A DNA stretch of 64,000 bases from an uncultured Pelagibacteraceae bacterium (GTDB lineage: Bacteria > Pseudomonadota > Alphaproteobacteria > Pelagibacterales > Pelagibacteraceae). Position 1 is the stretch's first letter. The number at the start of each line of letters is the position of its first letter. Under the pieces are notes generated by a model. The model was not told the DNA's origin. It ran no database searches and saw nothing but the letters and a program-made list of their open reading frames with translations. Positions 19,319 to 31,301 of this stretch are shown here, piece by piece. The stretch covers positions 1 to 64,000 of the forward strand of contig CACFSU010000004.1 in NCBI GenBank assembly GCA_902569055.1, in the 5' to 3' direction. The position numbers and the translations under genes were made by a program.

Positions 19319-20400
19319 TAGTATTTTGAATCACTTTTAACTATGTCTACATTATGTACCATACTTTCATAAAAACCAGCTTTAGTAATTTTTACAAATT
19401 TAGGTTTGTTTCTTAAGTATTTTATCTGCTTAGAGCCTAAATAGCCCATTGAAGATTTTAATCCTCCTATTAATTTATAAATAATATTTCCCACACTCCC
19501 TTTATATTTTGCAAAACCATCTACTCCTTCTGGAACATACTTTGATATATCTTTTTGCTTAAGTTGAAAATATCTATCGGCTGAGCCTTTATTCATTGCT
19601 CCTATAGAACCCATACCTCTAAAGCTTTTAAAAAGTTTTCCATTTTTTTTTATTATTTTTCCTGGTGCTTCTTCAGTACCAGCAAATAAAGATCCTATCA
19701 TCACAGCATCTGCACCTGCTGCAAATGCTTTTGCTAGATCTCCAGAGTATTTAATTCCACCATCTGAAATGATTTTTACATTTTTATTTTTAATACCTTT
19801 TCTAACTGAAAGTATTGCACTTAATTGAGGGACACCTATCCCCGCTACCAATCGAGTAGTACATATTGAGCCTGGCCCAATTCCGACTTTTATAATATCA
19901 ACACCTAATTTTAATAAAAATTTAGCTGCTTCTGGTGTAGCAATATTTCCCGCACATAAAGCAGTTTTTTTATTTTTAATTTTTTTGATAAACTTAACTA
20001 TTTCAGATACTTTTTTAGTATGTCCATGTGCAGTATCTACTACAATTAAATCTACACCTTCTCTTAACACTTCCTTTGCCCTTTGAAGTTCTTTAAAACC
20101 TGCTCCAACTGCAGCACCTACTAATAGTTTTTGTTTTTTAACTTTTTTAATCTCAATTATCTGTTTTTTTATATCTAAATTTCTATGAATAACTCCTATT
20201 CCACCCGTTTTAGCTATTGCAATTGCCATTTTACTTTCCGTTACTGTATCCATGGCTGAAGCAAGAAGAGGAATTTTAAGCTTTAAATTGTTAGTTAATT
20301 TAATACTTGTATCAACTTCTGAGGGTAAAATAGCTGAGTACTTAGGTGCCAAAGTTACGTCATCAAAGGTAAGTGCTTCTTTAATAGGAACCATAATCAT
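19318..20400 (-). CDS. guaB: IMP dehydrogenase catalytic core, apparently lacking CBS domains
   Basis: [25 protein letters not shown]-like [37 protein letters not shown]; only 360 aa. Confidence 0.93.
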   Translation of the reverse strand: MIMVPIKEALTFDDVTLAPKYSAILPSEVDTSIKLTNNLKLKIPLLASAMDTVTESKMAIAIAKTGGIGVIHRNLDIKKQIIEIKKVKKQKLLVGAAVGAGFKELQRAKEVLREGVDLIVVDTAHGHTKKVSEIVKFIKKIKNKKTALCAGNIATPEAAKFLLKLGVDIIKVGIGPGSICTTRLVAGIGVPQLSAILSVRKGIKNKNVKIISDGGIKYSGDLAKAFAAGADAVMIGSLFAGTEEAPGKIIKKNGKLFKSFRGMGSIGAMNKGSADRYFQLKQKDISKYVPEGVDGFAKYKGSVGNIIYKLIGGLKSSMGYLGSKQIKYLRNKPKFVKITKAGFYESMVHNVDIVKSDSKY

Positions 20401-20431
20401 TTATATACGATTCCTTTTAAATTTAAAGAGA

Positions 20432-21043
20432 CTATCTGAGATTTTTACAAATTATAAAACTTTCTTTAGAATCTTTTCGACTAGATTTTGGTTTAAAAAC
20501 CTTAACTTCTTTAAAAATTTTTTTTCCAAGTGCGACAATTTCATTGAATGTGCTGCCCATAAATATTTTTGAAATAAAAAAACCTTTTTTGGAAATCACT
20601 TCTTTTGAAAAAATCATAGCTTCTTTACATAATTCCCCTGTTTGAATTGAGTCTATATCTTTAATACCTGTAGTGTTTACAGCCATGTCTGACATTATTA
20701 TATTAGCTTCTTCATTCAGATAACTTTTAATTTTATTTTTAATATCTTTTTCTGTAAAATCACCTATAATTTGAAAAGTGTTTTTAATTTTCTCCATTTT
20801 TTTTAAATCAATTGAAATTATTTTTCCTTGTTTCACTACTTTAGAGGCATATTGAGACCAACTACCAGGAGCAGATCCAATATCTATTACACAGATGCCA
20901 CTTTTAAAAATTTTAAACTTCTCATCAATTTCAATTAATTTATATGCTGATCTAGCCCTATATCCGTCAACCTTAGATTTTCTTACATAAATATCTTTTC
21001 TTTGCTTGTTAACCCAGTTTTTTGAAATTCTATTTTTTTTCAA
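20432..21043 (-). CDS. rlmE: 23S rRNA (uridine-2'-O-)-methyltransferase (RrmJ/FtsJ family)
   Basis: RSAYKLIEIDEKFKI, VIDIGSAPGSWSQYA, SDMAVNTTG. Confidence 0.9.
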   Translation of the reverse strand: MKKNRISKNWVNKQRKDIYVRKSKVDGYRARSAYKLIEIDEKFKIFKSGICVIDIGSAPGSWSQYASKVVKQGKIISIDLKKMEKIKNTFQIIGDFTEKDIKNKIKSYLNEEANIIMSDMAVNTTGIKDIDSIQTGELCKEAMIFSKEVISKKGFFISKIFMGSTFNEIVALGKKIFKEVKVFKPKSSRKDSKESFIICKNLR

Positions 21044-21957
21044 TTATTGCTAAATCTTAGACTTTTATTTATTTTTTTATTTTCTAAATTTTCTATTTCA
21101 ATTTCCACACTTTTATCTGTCCTCATATCTTTACCATTTTTCCAAATTCCTGCGGCTAGATGTATTATGCCTATTTTATAATTAGGTAAATATGGTTCGA
21201 CAAAAGTTTTTTGTTTTTCATCAAATTTTGGAAGTAAATTGCTCGTAATCCAATTACAATTTAAAGGTAAAAATTCTGTTTCTAAACTATCAACATAGAC
21301 TGCCATATTAATTGCCAGCCCTTCTGAACCAAAAATATTTCCAGCTTTTAAAGTTTTTGATAAATTATTTTGCCAAACTTTCCATCCTCTAGAATTTTTC
21401 TCTAAAGAAAAAACTCCAATGTTAATATGTGGAGCAAAGGCTAATTTTCTAGCTTTGTCATACCCAATTTTTGACTTCACTGCATGTTTAAAATTCTGAG
21501 ATTTTATGATTGCTAATTTTCCAAATAGCCAATTAACTTTTGAAGTTATTTTGTATCCTGGACCAATTGTTTGTGTAATACCTAATTTTCCATTTTCACA
21601 AGCTTTAAAATATAATTCTATACTATTCCAATCGTTCACCCAAGCATCACAATCTATCCATAAATATTTGTCATAGTTTGGAAAATATTTCGGTAAAAAA
21701 GCTCTTGAGACCTGACTTTTAAGCCACTCTTTTCCTTTAACTTTGTGATCTGAAACTTCTATATCCCATTCTGCAGATTTAATTTCATCTACTTTAATTA
21801 ATAATTTTTCTTTTTGTTCTTGTGTTATTCCTGCATCTAAAATGCAAATAGCAACTTTTTCACTCTCCTTAAATCTTTTAATAGAATCTATTAACTCTTC
21901 TAATAAAGGAAAATAATTAGCATCTGCTAATGAAACAATTACATTCTTTTTCATCAA
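21040..21957 (-). CDS. Glycosyltransferase-like protein (GT8-like)
   Basis: KYLWIDCDAWVNDW (DxD-like), FLPLNCNWIT, IIHLAAGIWKN. Confidence 0.6.
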   Translation of the reverse strand: MMKKNVIVSLADANYFPLLEELIDSIKRFKESEKVAICILDAGITQEQKEKLLIKVDEIKSAEWDIEVSDHKVKGKEWLKSQVSRAFLPKYFPNYDKYLWIDCDAWVNDWNSIELYFKACENGKLGITQTIGPGYKITSKVNWLFGKLAIIKSQNFKHAVKSKIGYDKARKLAFAPHINIGVFSLEKNSRGWKVWQNNLSKTLKAGNIFGSEGLAINMAVYVDSLETEFLPLNCNWITSNLLPKFDEKQKTFVEPYLPNYKIGIIHLAAGIWKNGKDMRTDKSVEIEIENLENKKINKSLRFSNN

Positions 21958-22757
21958 AGTTCGTCTTCAAGATCATCATCTTCTTGAATTTTGTCATTTT
22001 CATGTCGTTTTTTTATATTTTGAAAATGAAAATAACTCATTGGCAATAAAAGCACATAAATAATTATACTAATCGCAATAACATTAAATGTATAAATTAA
22101 CAGTAGACCAAAAAACAAAACTATTCCAAATAACAAAAATATTGTTGTTCTTCTCGGTATAACAATTTTTTTGAAAGAATAGGTTGGAAATTTACTAATT
22201 AATAGAAATGAAGTTATTATAAAGAATATAGGTACAATTATATTATAATTTAATTGAATATAGTCAAATCCACTTAAACTTATAATTAAGGGAGTCAATA
22301 CTAATATACCTCCCGCTGGTGAAGGAACGCCTTCAAAAAAATTATCTCTCCAGGAAGATTCATTATTCGAATTTATATTAAATCTTGCTAATCTTAATGC
22401 TACACAAATTACATATACTAAACACAATAACCAACCAAATCTCTCTAATGTATTAAGTTTCCAGAAATACATAATAAATGCTGGAGCTACTCCAAAGCTA
22501 ATCATATCTGTAAGTGAGTCTAATTCTTTGCCAACTTTAGATGTCCCCTTTATCAATCTTGCTATTCTTCCATCAAGACCATCTATTAAAGCTGCAAAAA
22601 TTATTGCTATAATAGCAAATTCATATCTCCCATCTAATGCAAATCTAATTGAAGTTAATCCAATGCAAACTCCAATTAATGTTAACATATTTGGTAAAAT
22701 CATCCTGGCACTTTTTTTATCAGCTACAATTTTTAAATTATTTTTTTTGTGTTCCAT
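21954..22757 (-). CDS. pssA: CDP-diacylglycerol--serine O-phosphatidyltransferase
   Basis: DGLDGRIARL...GKELDSLTDMISFGVAPA CDP-alcohol phosphatidyltransferase motif. Confidence 0.93.
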   Translation of the reverse strand: MEHKKNNLKIVADKKSARMILPNMLTLIGVCIGLTSIRFALDGRYEFAIIAIIFAALIDGLDGRIARLIKGTSKVGKELDSLTDMISFGVAPAFIMYFWKLNTLERFGWLLCLVYVICVALRLARFNINSNNESSWRDNFFEGVPSPAGGILVLTPLIISLSGFDYIQLNYNIIVPIFFIITSFLLISKFPTYSFKKIVIPRRTTIFLLFGIVLFFGLLLIYTFNVIAISIIIYVLLLPMSYFHFQNIKKRHENDKIQEDDDLEDEL

Positions 22758-22758
22758 T

Positions 22759-23406
22759 TTATTTTTTAGCTAAAAGTGTTTCTCCTGAAACTGTTATTTG
22801 ACCAACTTTGACTAAAGGCTCATAATTTTCATAGTAAATATCAACTCTACTTCCAAATCTTATCATTCCAATTCTGTCCCCTTGTTTTAATTCCTGATTT
22901 TTATTTGTTTCACAAACTATTCTTCTAGCAACGAGGCCAGCTATTTGAACTAAAATAATTTCATTTCCATGATTATCTTTAATTTTATAATAATTTCTCT
23001 CATTATCTTCACTAGCTTTATCTAGGGAAGCATTCAAAAATTTTCCTGGTTTATATAAAATTTCATCAACTTGACCTGAACATGGAGTTCTATTTACATG
23101 ACAATCAAAAATATTCATGAAAATACTAATTTTCTTAAATTTTTTATTTTCTAACCCAAATTCTTTTGGTCCAATAACTTCTTCAACTTTAACTACTTCT
23201 CCATCAGCTGGACTTACTAGATAATTGTCATCGTTAATAATGACTCTGTTAGGATCTCTAAAAAAATAATAAACCCAAATAGAAAGAACTAAACTGATTA
23301 TTCCTAAAAAGGTACTTAGACTATATAAAACAATTGTTATAATTATGGCTATAACAATAAATTTATATCCCTCTGAGTGTAATTTTGGAAAAATTTTACT
23401 AAACAT
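22759..23406 (-). CDS. psd: Phosphatidylserine decarboxylase (short type)
   Basis: FFRDPNR, SPADGEV, NIFDCHVNR, MIRFGSRVD. Confidence 0.93.
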   Translation of the reverse strand: MFSKIFPKLHSEGYKFIVIAIIITIVLYSLSTFLGIISLVLSIWVYYFFRDPNRVIINDDNYLVSPADGEVVKVEEVIGPKEFGLENKKFKKISIFMNIFDCHVNRTPCSGQVDEILYKPGKFLNASLDKASEDNERNYYKIKDNHGNEIILVQIAGLVARRIVCETNKNQELKQGDRIGMIRFGSRVDIYYENYEPLVKVGQITVSGETLLAKK

Positions 23407-23482
23407 ATCTTCTAATTGATAATTTTCGATTAATATGTATATAAAATGCCAAAATTCAATTAATAAGATATACTTTCAATAA

Positions 23483-24697
23483 ATGAGTAAAATCAACGTA
23501 AAAAATCCTATTGTAGAGTTAGACGGTGATGAAATGACCAGAATAATATGGAAATTCATAAAAAATAAATTGATACTTCCATATCTAGATCTCGAAATTA
23601 AATATTACGATTTAGGAATGGAAAGTAGAGATAATACGGATGATCAAATTACAATAGACTCTGCTAAAGCTATTGAAAAAATAGGTGTCGGTATCAAATG
23701 CGCAACCATTACTCCTGATGAAGATAGAGTAAAAGAATTTAATTTAAAGAAAATGTGGAGATCTCCTAATGGAACTATAAGAAATATTATTGGAGGAACA
23801 GTATTTAGAGAACCTATAATTTGTTCTAATATTCCAAAATTAGTTCCTTCTTGGTCAGACCCTGTTGTAATAGGACGACATGCTTTTGGTGATCAATATA
23901 GGGCTACTGATTTTAAAGTTCCTGGCAAAGGTAAAATGGAAATTAAATGGACTTCTGAAGATGGCAAAAATGAAATTAAATATGAAGTGTTTAATTTCAC
24001 AGGTCCTGGCGTAGCGCTATCTATGTATAATTTAGACAAATCAATCGAAGACTTTGCAAGATCTTGTTTTAGTTATGGTCTTATAAAAAAATGGCCGGTT
24101 TATCTATCTACTAAAAATACTATTCTAAAAAAATATGATGGAAGATTTAAAGATATATTTGAAGAAATTTTTAATAAAGAATTTAAAGAAAAATTTAGTA
24201 AAGCTAAGATTACTTATGAACATAGACTTATTGACGACATGGTTGCTTGCGCAATGAAATGGAGTGGAAAATATATATGGGCTTGTAAAAATTATGATGG
24301 AGATGTCCAATCTGATACTATGGCACAAGGTTATGGATCTTTAGGTTTAATGACCAGTACATTGTTAACTCCTGATGGAAAAATAATGGAAGCAGAAGCT
24401 GCCCACGGTACAGTAACCAGACACTATCGAATGCACCAAGAAGGTAAAGAAACATCTACTAATCCAATAGCATCGATATTTGCGTGGACAAGAGGATTGG
24501 CTCACAGAGGTAAATTAGATGAAAACAAGGAACTTATAAAATTTTCTAAAAGTATTGAAAAAGTTTGTATAGAAAGTGTCGAGAGTGGATCGATGACTAA
24601 AGACCTTGCAATATTAATAGGACCATCAAGCAAATATCTAACAACTAACCAGTTTTTAAATGTAATAGATGGAAATTTAAAAAAGAAATTAAATTAA
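23483..24697 (+). CDS. icd: NADP-dependent isocitrate dehydrogenase
   Basis: [47 protein letters not shown]. Confidence 0.96.
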   Translation: MSKINVKNPIVELDGDEMTRIIWKFIKNKLILPYLDLEIKYYDLGMESRDNTDDQITIDSAKAIEKIGVGIKCATITPDEDRVKEFNLKKMWRSPNGTIRNIIGGTVFREPIICSNIPKLVPSWSDPVVIGRHAFGDQYRATDFKVPGKGKMEIKWTSEDGKNEIKYEVFNFTGPGVALSMYNLDKSIEDFARSCFSYGLIKKWPVYLSTKNTILKKYDGRFKDIFEEIFNKEFKEKFSKAKITYEHRLIDDMVACAMKWSGKYIWACKNYDGDVQSDTMAQGYGSLGLMTSTLLTPDGKIMEAEAAHGTVTRHYRMHQEGKETSTNPIASIFAWTRGLAHRGKLDENKELIKFSKSIEKVCIESVESGSMTKDLAILIGPSSKYLTTNQFLNVIDGNLKKKLN

Positions 24698-27355
24698 AGA
24701 CTTAATTTTTTCAAAAGCTTCATTAATTTTATTCTGGTCTTGACCTCCAGCCTGAGCAAAATCTTTTCTTCCACCTCCTCCCTTACCACCAATAGTTTCT
24801 GACCCTATTTTAGCAAATTTGACAGCATCATATTTATCAATTAAATTTTCAGTAATACCAACTGCAAGTCCAACTTTACCTTCACCACTTGCAAAAACGA
24901 TCACAATTCCATTTCCCAATTCTTTTTTTCCATTATCAACAAGTTTTCTAAGATCTTTGGGTGGTAAATCTTTTACCTTTTGAAATCTAACTTTTATATT
25001 ATTAATTTTTTGATCATTAATAATATTTTTTGTTTTATCTTTAAGGACTGAATTCACATTCACTTGTTCAAGTTGTTTTGTTAGATCTTTAATAAGTTCC
25101 TTGAGATCTTTGTTTTGAATATTTGGTTTGCCACCTAATTTAATAATCTGAAAAGAAAGCTCCTTTATAGTCTCCTCATCTTTTTGCATCGATAAATTTG
25201 AGAGCTTTTCTTTATTTTTTATGTAATCTTCTAATTGTTTATCTCTTAAAGCCTCAACTCTTCTTACTCCTGCAGCAATCGATGATTGGCTTACAGTTTT
25301 AAATTTTCCTATATCGCCAGTATTTTTAACGTGTGTGCCTCCACATAATTCTGTTGAAAAATAAGCTTCTTTTTCTTTACCCATTGAAACTACTCGAACT
25401 TCTTCTCCGTATTTTTCTCCAAAAAAAGCCAGTGCTCCTTTTTCTATTGCTGCTTTTGGTGTCATAATTCTTGTAGTAACCTCAGAGCTATTTTTAACAT
25501 AATCGTTTACTAATTTATCAATTTTATCTAACTCTTCATTTGTTATTGGTTTCATATGGCTAAAATCGAACCTTAGGCGGTCAGGTGCAACAAGTGAACC
25601 TTTTTGCATCACATGCTTTCCAAGTATCCGCCTTAGAGACTCGTGTAATAAATGTGTAGCAGAATGATAAGCTTTTAGATTTTCTCTTCTCTTTACATCA
25701 ATTTTCATTTCTACTGCATCGCCTACTTTTATTGCACCAGTCTTCAATGATCCATAATGAACAAATAAATCACCAAGTTTTTTTTGAGTGTCTTCAACTT
25801 CAAAAACTGAATTTCTAGAAATTATTGTACCTTTATCTCCAAGCTGTCCTCCTGACTCACCATAAAAAGGGGTTTGATTTATTATAATCATTCCCTCTTC
25901 TCCACTAGATAAATCTTTAACTTCTTTATTACCTTTAATTAAATTAAGAACAACTCCCTCAGATTGATTTGACTCGTAGCCTAAAAATTCTGTAGGTCCA
26001 ATTTTATCTTTAATAGAAAACCAAATTGCTTCCTCAGAACTATCGCCTGAACCTTTCCAATTTTTTTTCGCAAGTTCTTTACTTCTTTTCATTAACTCAT
26101 CAAATTTTTTATGATCAACCTTTAATGATTTACCCTTTAAAATATCTTCTGTTAGATCTAATGGAAAACCATAAGTATCATAAAGTTTAAATGCAGCTTC
26201 ACCAGGTAAAACTTTATCGATTTTTAAAATTTCATCATTTAAGATTTTTATTCCCCTATCGAGTAAAACTAAAAATTTTTCCTCTTCCATTTTTAAAGTT
26301 TCTTTTACTAAAGACTCTGATCTTTCAAGCTCAGGATAATTTCCTGACATTTCTTTTTTTAAAGACTCAAAAATTTTATAAAAGATTGGTTCCTTTGATC
26401 CTAATAGATGAGAATGTCTCATCCCTCTTCTCATTATTCTTCTTAAGACATATCCTCTTCCTTCATTTGACGGTAGAACACCTTCTGCTAGAAGAAATGA
26501 GCTAGCTCTTAAATGATCTGCAATAACTCTAAAACTTGAAATATTTTTATCTACTTGATTAACTTTCGTTACATCTGAGATAGAATCTATCAATTTTTTG
26601 AAATGATCAGTTTGATAATTATCATGAGTCCCTTGTAATAAAGCGGCTATTCTCTCCAAACCCATTCCAGTATCTACAGATGGCTTTGGAAGATCTATCC
26701 TTTTGTTTTTTGAAATTTGCTCATATTGCATAAAAACTAAATTCCAAATTTCAATAAACCTGTCCCCGTCTTGATCTTTAGTCCCAGGTAAACCACCCTT
26801 TAAATGATCACCATGATCATAAAATATTTCTGAGCAAGGACCGCATGGTCCTGTTTCGCCCATTGACCAAAAATTATCTAAAGTAGAAATTTTTATTATT
26901 TTATCATCACTAAAACCCGCTATTTTCTTCCAAAAATTGAAAGCTTCCTCATCTTCGTTAAAAACAGTTACATAAAGTCTATTTTTATCTAAACCAAAGT
27001 CCTTTGTAATTAAGTTCCATGCAAGCTCTATACCTCTTTCTTTAAAATAATCTCCAAAAGAAAAATTTCCTAACATTTCAAAAAATGTGTGATGTCTAGG
27101 CGTATACCCTACATTTTCTAAATCATTATGTTTTCCTCCAGCTCTTACACATTTTTGTGAAGTGGTTGCTCTTTTATAATCTCTTTTTTCTAAACCTGTG
27201 AATACATTTTTGAATTGAACCATTCCTGAATTAGCAAACATCAGAGTTGGATCATTATTTGGAACTAAATTACTAGAATCAACAATTTTATGATCATTTT
27301 TCTCAAAATATTTTAAGAATGTTTCTCTTATTTGATTTAATGATTTCTGAGCCAT
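24689..27355 (-). CDS. alaS: Alanyl-tRNA synthetase
   Basis: [49 protein letters not shown]. Confidence 0.98.
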   Translation of the reverse strand: MAQKSLNQIRETFLKYFEKNDHKIVDSSNLVPNNDPTLMFANSGMVQFKNVFTGLEKRDYKRATTSQKCVRAGGKHNDLENVGYTPRHHTFFEMLGNFSFGDYFKERGIELAWNLITKDFGLDKNRLYVTVFNEDEEAFNFWKKIAGFSDDKIIKISTLDNFWSMGETGPCGPCSEIFYDHGDHLKGGLPGTKDQDGDRFIEIWNLVFMQYEQISKNKRIDLPKPSVDTGMGLERIAALLQGTHDNYQTDHFKKLIDSISDVTKVNQVDKNISSFRVIADHLRASSFLLAEGVLPSNEGRGYVLRRIMRRGMRHSHLLGSKEPIFYKIFESLKKEMSGNYPELERSESLVKETLKMEEEKFLVLLDRGIKILNDEILKIDKVLPGEAAFKLYDTYGFPLDLTEDILKGKSLKVDHKKFDELMKRSKELAKKNWKGSGDSSEEAIWFSIKDKIGPTEFLGYESNQSEGVVLNLIKGNKEVKDLSSGEEGMIIINQTPFYGESGGQLGDKGTIISRNSVFEVEDTQKKLGDLFVHYGSLKTGAIKVGDAVEMKIDVKRRENLKAYHSATHLLHESLRRILGKHVMQKGSLVAPDRLRFDFSHMKPITNEELDKIDKLVNDYVKNSSEVTTRIMTPKAAIEKGALAFFGEKYGEEVRVVSMGKEKEAYFSTELCGGTHVKNTGDIGKFKTVSQSSIAAGVRRVEALRDKQLEDYIKNKEKLSNLSMQKDEETIKELSFQIIKLGGKPNIQNKDLKELIKDLTKQLEQVNVNSVLKDKTKNIINDQKINNIKVRFQKVKDLPPKDLRKLVDNGKKELGNGIVIVFASGEGKVGLAVGITENLIDKYDAVKFAKIGSETIGGKGGGGRKDFAQAGGQDQNKINEAFEKIKSLI

Positions 27356-27405
27356 GTTTTTAAAATACAGTTTTTTTATTCGATGTCTAGATAGCGATAA
27401 TGGGG

Positions 27406-27432
27406 AAAAGGCGCTTATATTAAGCGCCTTTT
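27406..27432. terminator. Intrinsic terminator between recA and alaS
   Basis: aaaaggcgctta-tat-taagcgcctttt: perfect 12-bp stem, T/A-flanked. Confidence 0.85.
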
Positions 27433-27456
27433 ATAATTTAAAGATGACCTTTAATT

Positions 27457-28605
27457 TTAGTTCTTTTTAGAAGGAGTAGCTTCTTTATCTGCTTCTTCTT
27501 TTTCAGCCACTTTCTTCTCTTTTTCAATTTTTTCAGGACTTAATGGATTTCCTTCAATTTTTTTTGAAATCACACCAGCTTTTTCTCTAATTGCCATTTC
27601 TATTTCTGCAGCAACTTTTGGGTTTTGAGCAAGATAAACCTTGGCATTCTCTCTACCTTGGCCAATTTTTTCTCCTTTATAGGCATACCATGCGCCTGAT
27701 TTTTCAATAATTTCAGCTTTAGCACCCAAGTCTACTAACTCACCCATTTTACTAATCCCTTTTCCATACATTAAGTCAAACTCAACAACTTTAAATGGAG
27801 GTGCAACTTTATTTTTAACTACTTTAACTCTTGTAGAGTTTCCAATAATTTCATCTTTATCTTTAATAGCACCAATCCTTCTAATATCCATTCTTACAGA
27901 TGAATAAAACTTAAGTGCATTTCCACCTGATGTTGTTTCAGGACTTCCAAACATAACTCCAATTTTCATTCTAATTTGATTGATGAAAATCATCATTGTA
28001 TTTGTATTTGAAATTGAACTTGTTAATTTTCTTAAAGCCTGACTCATTAATCTGGATTGAAGGCCAACATGATGATCTCCCATTTCACCATCAATTTCAG
28101 CTTTTGGTGTCAAAGCTGCAACAGAATCAATTACAATTACTGAAATAGAGCCTGATTTTACTAATGTATCTGCTATCTCTAAAGCTTGCTCACCTGCATC
28201 TGGTTGTGAGATTAAAAGCTCTTCAGTATTTACACCTATTTTTTTAGCATAAACTGGGTCTAAAGCATGCTCGGCATCAACAAATGCACAAATTCCTCCT
28301 GCTTTTTGAGCCTCAGCTACTACTTGTAAAGCCAATGTTGTTTTTCCGGATGACTCTGGTCCATAAACCTCAATAATTCTTCCTTTAGGTAATCCTCCTA
28401 TCCCTAAGGCTAAGTCTAAACTCAAAGATCCTGTGGATACTGACTCAATATCCATAGCTCTTTTTTGGCCTAGTTTCATTACCGAACCTTTTCCAAAATT
28501 ATCTGTGATTTGATTTATTGCTGCTTCTAAAGCTTTATTTTTCTCTTTATTTTCTAACTCTTGATCTTTTGTAGATTTAACTACTTTCAGGTTATTTTTC
28601 GTCAT
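27457..28605 (-). CDS. recA: Recombinase A
   Basis: [23 protein letters not shown], canonical RecA core. Confidence 0.98.
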   Translation of the reverse strand: MTKNNLKVVKSTKDQELENKEKNKALEAAINQITDNFGKGSVMKLGQKRAMDIESVSTGSLSLDLALGIGGLPKGRIIEVYGPESSGKTTLALQVVAEAQKAGGICAFVDAEHALDPVYAKKIGVNTEELLISQPDAGEQALEIADTLVKSGSISVIVIDSVAALTPKAEIDGEMGDHHVGLQSRLMSQALRKLTSSISNTNTMMIFINQIRMKIGVMFGSPETTSGGNALKFYSSVRMDIRRIGAIKDKDEIIGNSTRVKVVKNKVAPPFKVVEFDLMYGKGISKMGELVDLGAKAEIIEKSGAWYAYKGEKIGQGRENAKVYLAQNPKVAAEIEMAIREKAGVISKKIEGNPLSPEKIEKEKKVAEKEEADKEATPSKKN

Positions 28606-28654
28606 TTTTTGCCTTTTTTTTTACTTTTTTAAACACTCGAATCATAAAATAAAT

Positions 28655-28669
28655 GTACACATTTTGTTC
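28655..28669 (-). promoter_or_regulatory. Near-consensus alphaproteobacterial SOS (LexA) box upstream of recA
   Basis: GTAC-acatttt-GTTC, one mismatch to GTTCN7GTTC, 50 nt upstream of recA start. Confidence 0.6.
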
Positions 28670-28711
28670 TCATTTGCAAGATTAATTTTTTAAGGTCAAA
28701 ATTACTAATTT

Positions 28712-30007
28712 TTACTCAATTCCTAAATATTCACTATTTAAAAATCCAACAGATTTTAAAAGGTTAAATTGTGAAAGTATGAAATTTCTCTCTGAGTTTG
28801 CCAGTGATATCTGAGCGTTAAGTAGTAAAGAGTTTGACTGTATCACTTCTAATGTGGTTCTTCCTGCTCCACTATTATACTCAGCTGTAATTCCCTCATT
28901 AGCTATTTCTGAAGCTCTTACTTGAACTTGTACTGAATTTAACAAGCTTTTATTTGATTGATAATTAGACCATGCGCTAGCTACATTTGACTGATTTTGT
29001 TTAACAATGCTATCTAAAATTAACCTCGATCTTGTCTCTAAACTTGAACTTTTATTTAATTGAGCTCTATTTTTACCTCCTGAATAAAATGGCCATGATA
29101 CTGTTGCTTTAATTGTATCTTTTTCTCTTTCATCATAAGTTGAGCTGAGATCATCGGTGTATGATCTTTCAATAGTTAAATTCGCAGTTGGTGCTAAATC
29201 AGATTTAGCAATAATCTTATTTTTTTGAGCCAGTTCATATTCTAATTGAGCAATAATTAGATCAGGATTATTCTTTTTTGAAAGTTTAATAGCTGAGTTT
29301 AAACTTTCTGGTAATGGATATTCATTAATTGATTTTTTATCTAAAGATTTCGGATCATTTAAAGAACCAATAATATTCTCATAATTGAGTTTACTTGTTA
29401 ATAATTCATTTTGAGCTTGTATTAATTTAGCTTGAGCTTCAGCGAAAGAAGACTCTGATTGGGAAACATCAGTTAAAGTTATTTGACCTCTTTCTAATCT
29501 TATTCTGTCAGTTTCGACTTGTCTATTTAAGAGTTCAACATTATCTCTATTAATTTTTAATTTTTCATTAGCTAATACTAGTCCAGTGTAAGCTTCTGTG
29601 GTTTTATATAAAATATCTTGTTCTTTTTTTAAAAGTTTTGCTTTTGCAAGATTTAAGCCAATTTCACTTTTTGATAATTCCGCACCTCTCCCAAAATCAA
29701 TTAAAGTTTGTGAAACTGAAATTGAATTAGTTAAAGGATCTACATCGTTTATTGTTGCGTTACTACCAGATTGAGTTGTTAATTTATTAGTATCTTCTTT
29801 GCTTTTAGAACTAGATAAAGTTAAAGTGGGTAAATAGTTTCCTTTAGAAATTTTTAATTCTTGTTCTGATATATTTATATTTTCTCTTTCAGCATTTAAT
29901 TCAGAGTTATTTTTATAGGCTTTTGATAAAGCATTAGAAAATGTGTCAGCATTTAGGTCTGAAAAAATAAATAAGGTCCCAAAAAATATTACAAAAAAAA
30001 TTTTCAT
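28712..30007 (-). CDS. TolC family outer membrane protein
   Basis: TolC/OEP heptad repeats (SQTLIDFGRGAELSKSEIGLNLAKAKL..., VSWPFYSGGKNRAQLNKS). Confidence 0.9.
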   Translation of the reverse strand: MKIFFVIFFGTLFIFSDLNADTFSNALSKAYKNNSELNAERENINISEQELKISKGNYLPTLTLSSSKSKEDTNKLTTQSGSNATINDVDPLTNSISVSQTLIDFGRGAELSKSEIGLNLAKAKLLKKEQDILYKTTEAYTGLVLANEKLKINRDNVELLNRQVETDRIRLERGQITLTDVSQSESSFAEAQAKLIQAQNELLTSKLNYENIIGSLNDPKSLDKKSINEYPLPESLNSAIKLSKKNNPDLIIAQLEYELAQKNKIIAKSDLAPTANLTIERSYTDDLSSTYDEREKDTIKATVSWPFYSGGKNRAQLNKSSSLETRSRLILDSIVKQNQSNVASAWSNYQSNKSLLNSVQVQVRASEIANEGITAEYNSGAGRTTLEVIQSNSLLLNAQISLANSERNFILSQFNLLKSVGFLNSEYLGIE

Positions 30008-30933
30008 TTCTGCCTGTATACTGCAGTTTTAATTTGATGGTTAGTATTTAAATTAAGTATAATTGAAGCATATTTAGGCATGTATTTAAACATATTTTGT
30101 GTAATTCTTTGATACGTTTGCATGAAATTTATTACATCTCCTTTACTCATTATTTTTAAATTTGATTTTAATTTACTTTTAATCCAAAGTTTTCTCTCTT
30201 GCTTTAATCTCCATTTTTGTAGCAAACTAAAATTTTTTGCTCTTAAATAGATCAAACAATGTAATTGAGAATATAAGTTTTTATACTTTGATTTCAATTG
30301 TTGGTTTACATATTTTCTCCAAATTTGTTTTTGATCTTTTGATTTTTCCATTGAATTAATTGTTTTCTTTAAAGTGGTATTTTTTTCTGATTTTGCACCA
30401 ACACACCAACCTTCAAAGATGATGACATCTGGTCTCTTTTTTAAATCATACCATTTTTTTTTGTTAAACCTGTCATCGATAGCTTTATTAAATGTTGGTA
30501 ATTTTAATCTTTTGAATTTTTTACTTTTTGACTTTCTAAAGAAATTTAACATCATATTTATATCATGTGTTCCAGGAACCCCCCTTGTTAAAAGAATAGG
30601 ATGAATTCTTTTTGATAAATTTATTCGCTCTTTTCTTGTTTTATAAAAGTCATCTATTGAAATCCTAAAAACATTTAACTTAAAGTATTTAGTTAAGATA
30701 ATTCTGATTAAAGAACTAATTGTAGTTTTTCCTGTACCTTGACCACCTGCTAAACCTACAAAATAAGGTCTTTTTTTATAAGCCTTTTTATTAATCCAAA
30801 AACATAATGGAATTAAGAAAGACTTTATCATTCTTTCTTTATTTTTAAATTTATCAGCTTTTGTTTCTTGAGATTTAATAAACTTTAAACAATCCTTTTT
30901 TACCTTACCAAAGCATAAGCTAAATTGTTTCAT
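30004..30933 (-). CDS. P-loop kinase, D-glycerate 3-kinase-like
   Basis: VGLAGGQGTGKTTIS, ISIDDFYKTRKER, RGVPGTHDI, IFEGWCVGA. Confidence 0.75.
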   Translation of the reverse strand: MKQFSLCFGKVKKDCLKFIKSQETKADKFKNKERMIKSFLIPLCFWINKKAYKKRPYFVGLAGGQGTGKTTISSLIRIILTKYFKLNVFRISIDDFYKTRKERINLSKRIHPILLTRGVPGTHDINMMLNFFRKSKSKKFKRLKLPTFNKAIDDRFNKKKWYDLKKRPDVIIFEGWCVGAKSEKNTTLKKTINSMEKSKDQKQIWRKYVNQQLKSKYKNLYSQLHCLIYLRAKNFSLLQKWRLKQERKLWIKSKLKSNLKIMSKGDVINFMQTYQRITQNMFKYMPKYASIILNLNTNHQIKTAVYRQK

Positions 30934-30938
30934 GAGAA

Positions 30939-31301
30939 TTATTTTTTATCTAAAGGATGATTTTGACCATCATTAACAGACACATCTTTTAAGTCAAAAA
31001 TATTTATTTCATCAATACATCCTATATTAAATCCCGTCATGGCAGGATTAATCCTTGGATTATGATGAGTATAAATTCCACAATCAGAGCAAAAATAATG
31101 TTTAGCAACCTTTGAATGGAATTGATAAAGTTTTAATTTATCTTTTCCTTTAACAATTTTAAAATCTTCATTTTTAACCATTGACATAATTGCTCCTTTT
31201 CTTTTACAAATAGAACAATTGCACCTAATTACTTTTGCTAAATCTCCGTCTAAATTAATTTCTGCCTCTACAGCTCCACAATGACATATTAACTTTTTCA
31301 T
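30939..31301 (-). CDS. GFA (glutathione-dependent formaldehyde-activating)-like family protein
   Basis: CHCGAVEAEI...CNCSICKRKGA...YFCSDCGIYTHH zinc-binding cysteines. Confidence 0.85.
   Translation of the reverse strand: MKKLICHCGAVEAEINLDGDLAKVIRCNCSICKRKGAIMSMVKNEDFKIVKGKDKLKLYQFHSKVAKHYFCSDCGIYTHHNPRINPAMTGFNIGCIDEINIFDLKDVSVNDGQNHPLDKK

Noticed and set aside
20252-20572. 106-aa plus-strand ORF
   Set aside because: Antisense to guaB and rlmE; chance frame.
26191-26505. 104-aa plus-strand ORF
   Set aside because: Fully antisense to conserved alaS; Leu/Phe-rich composition expected from the complement of an AT-rich gene.
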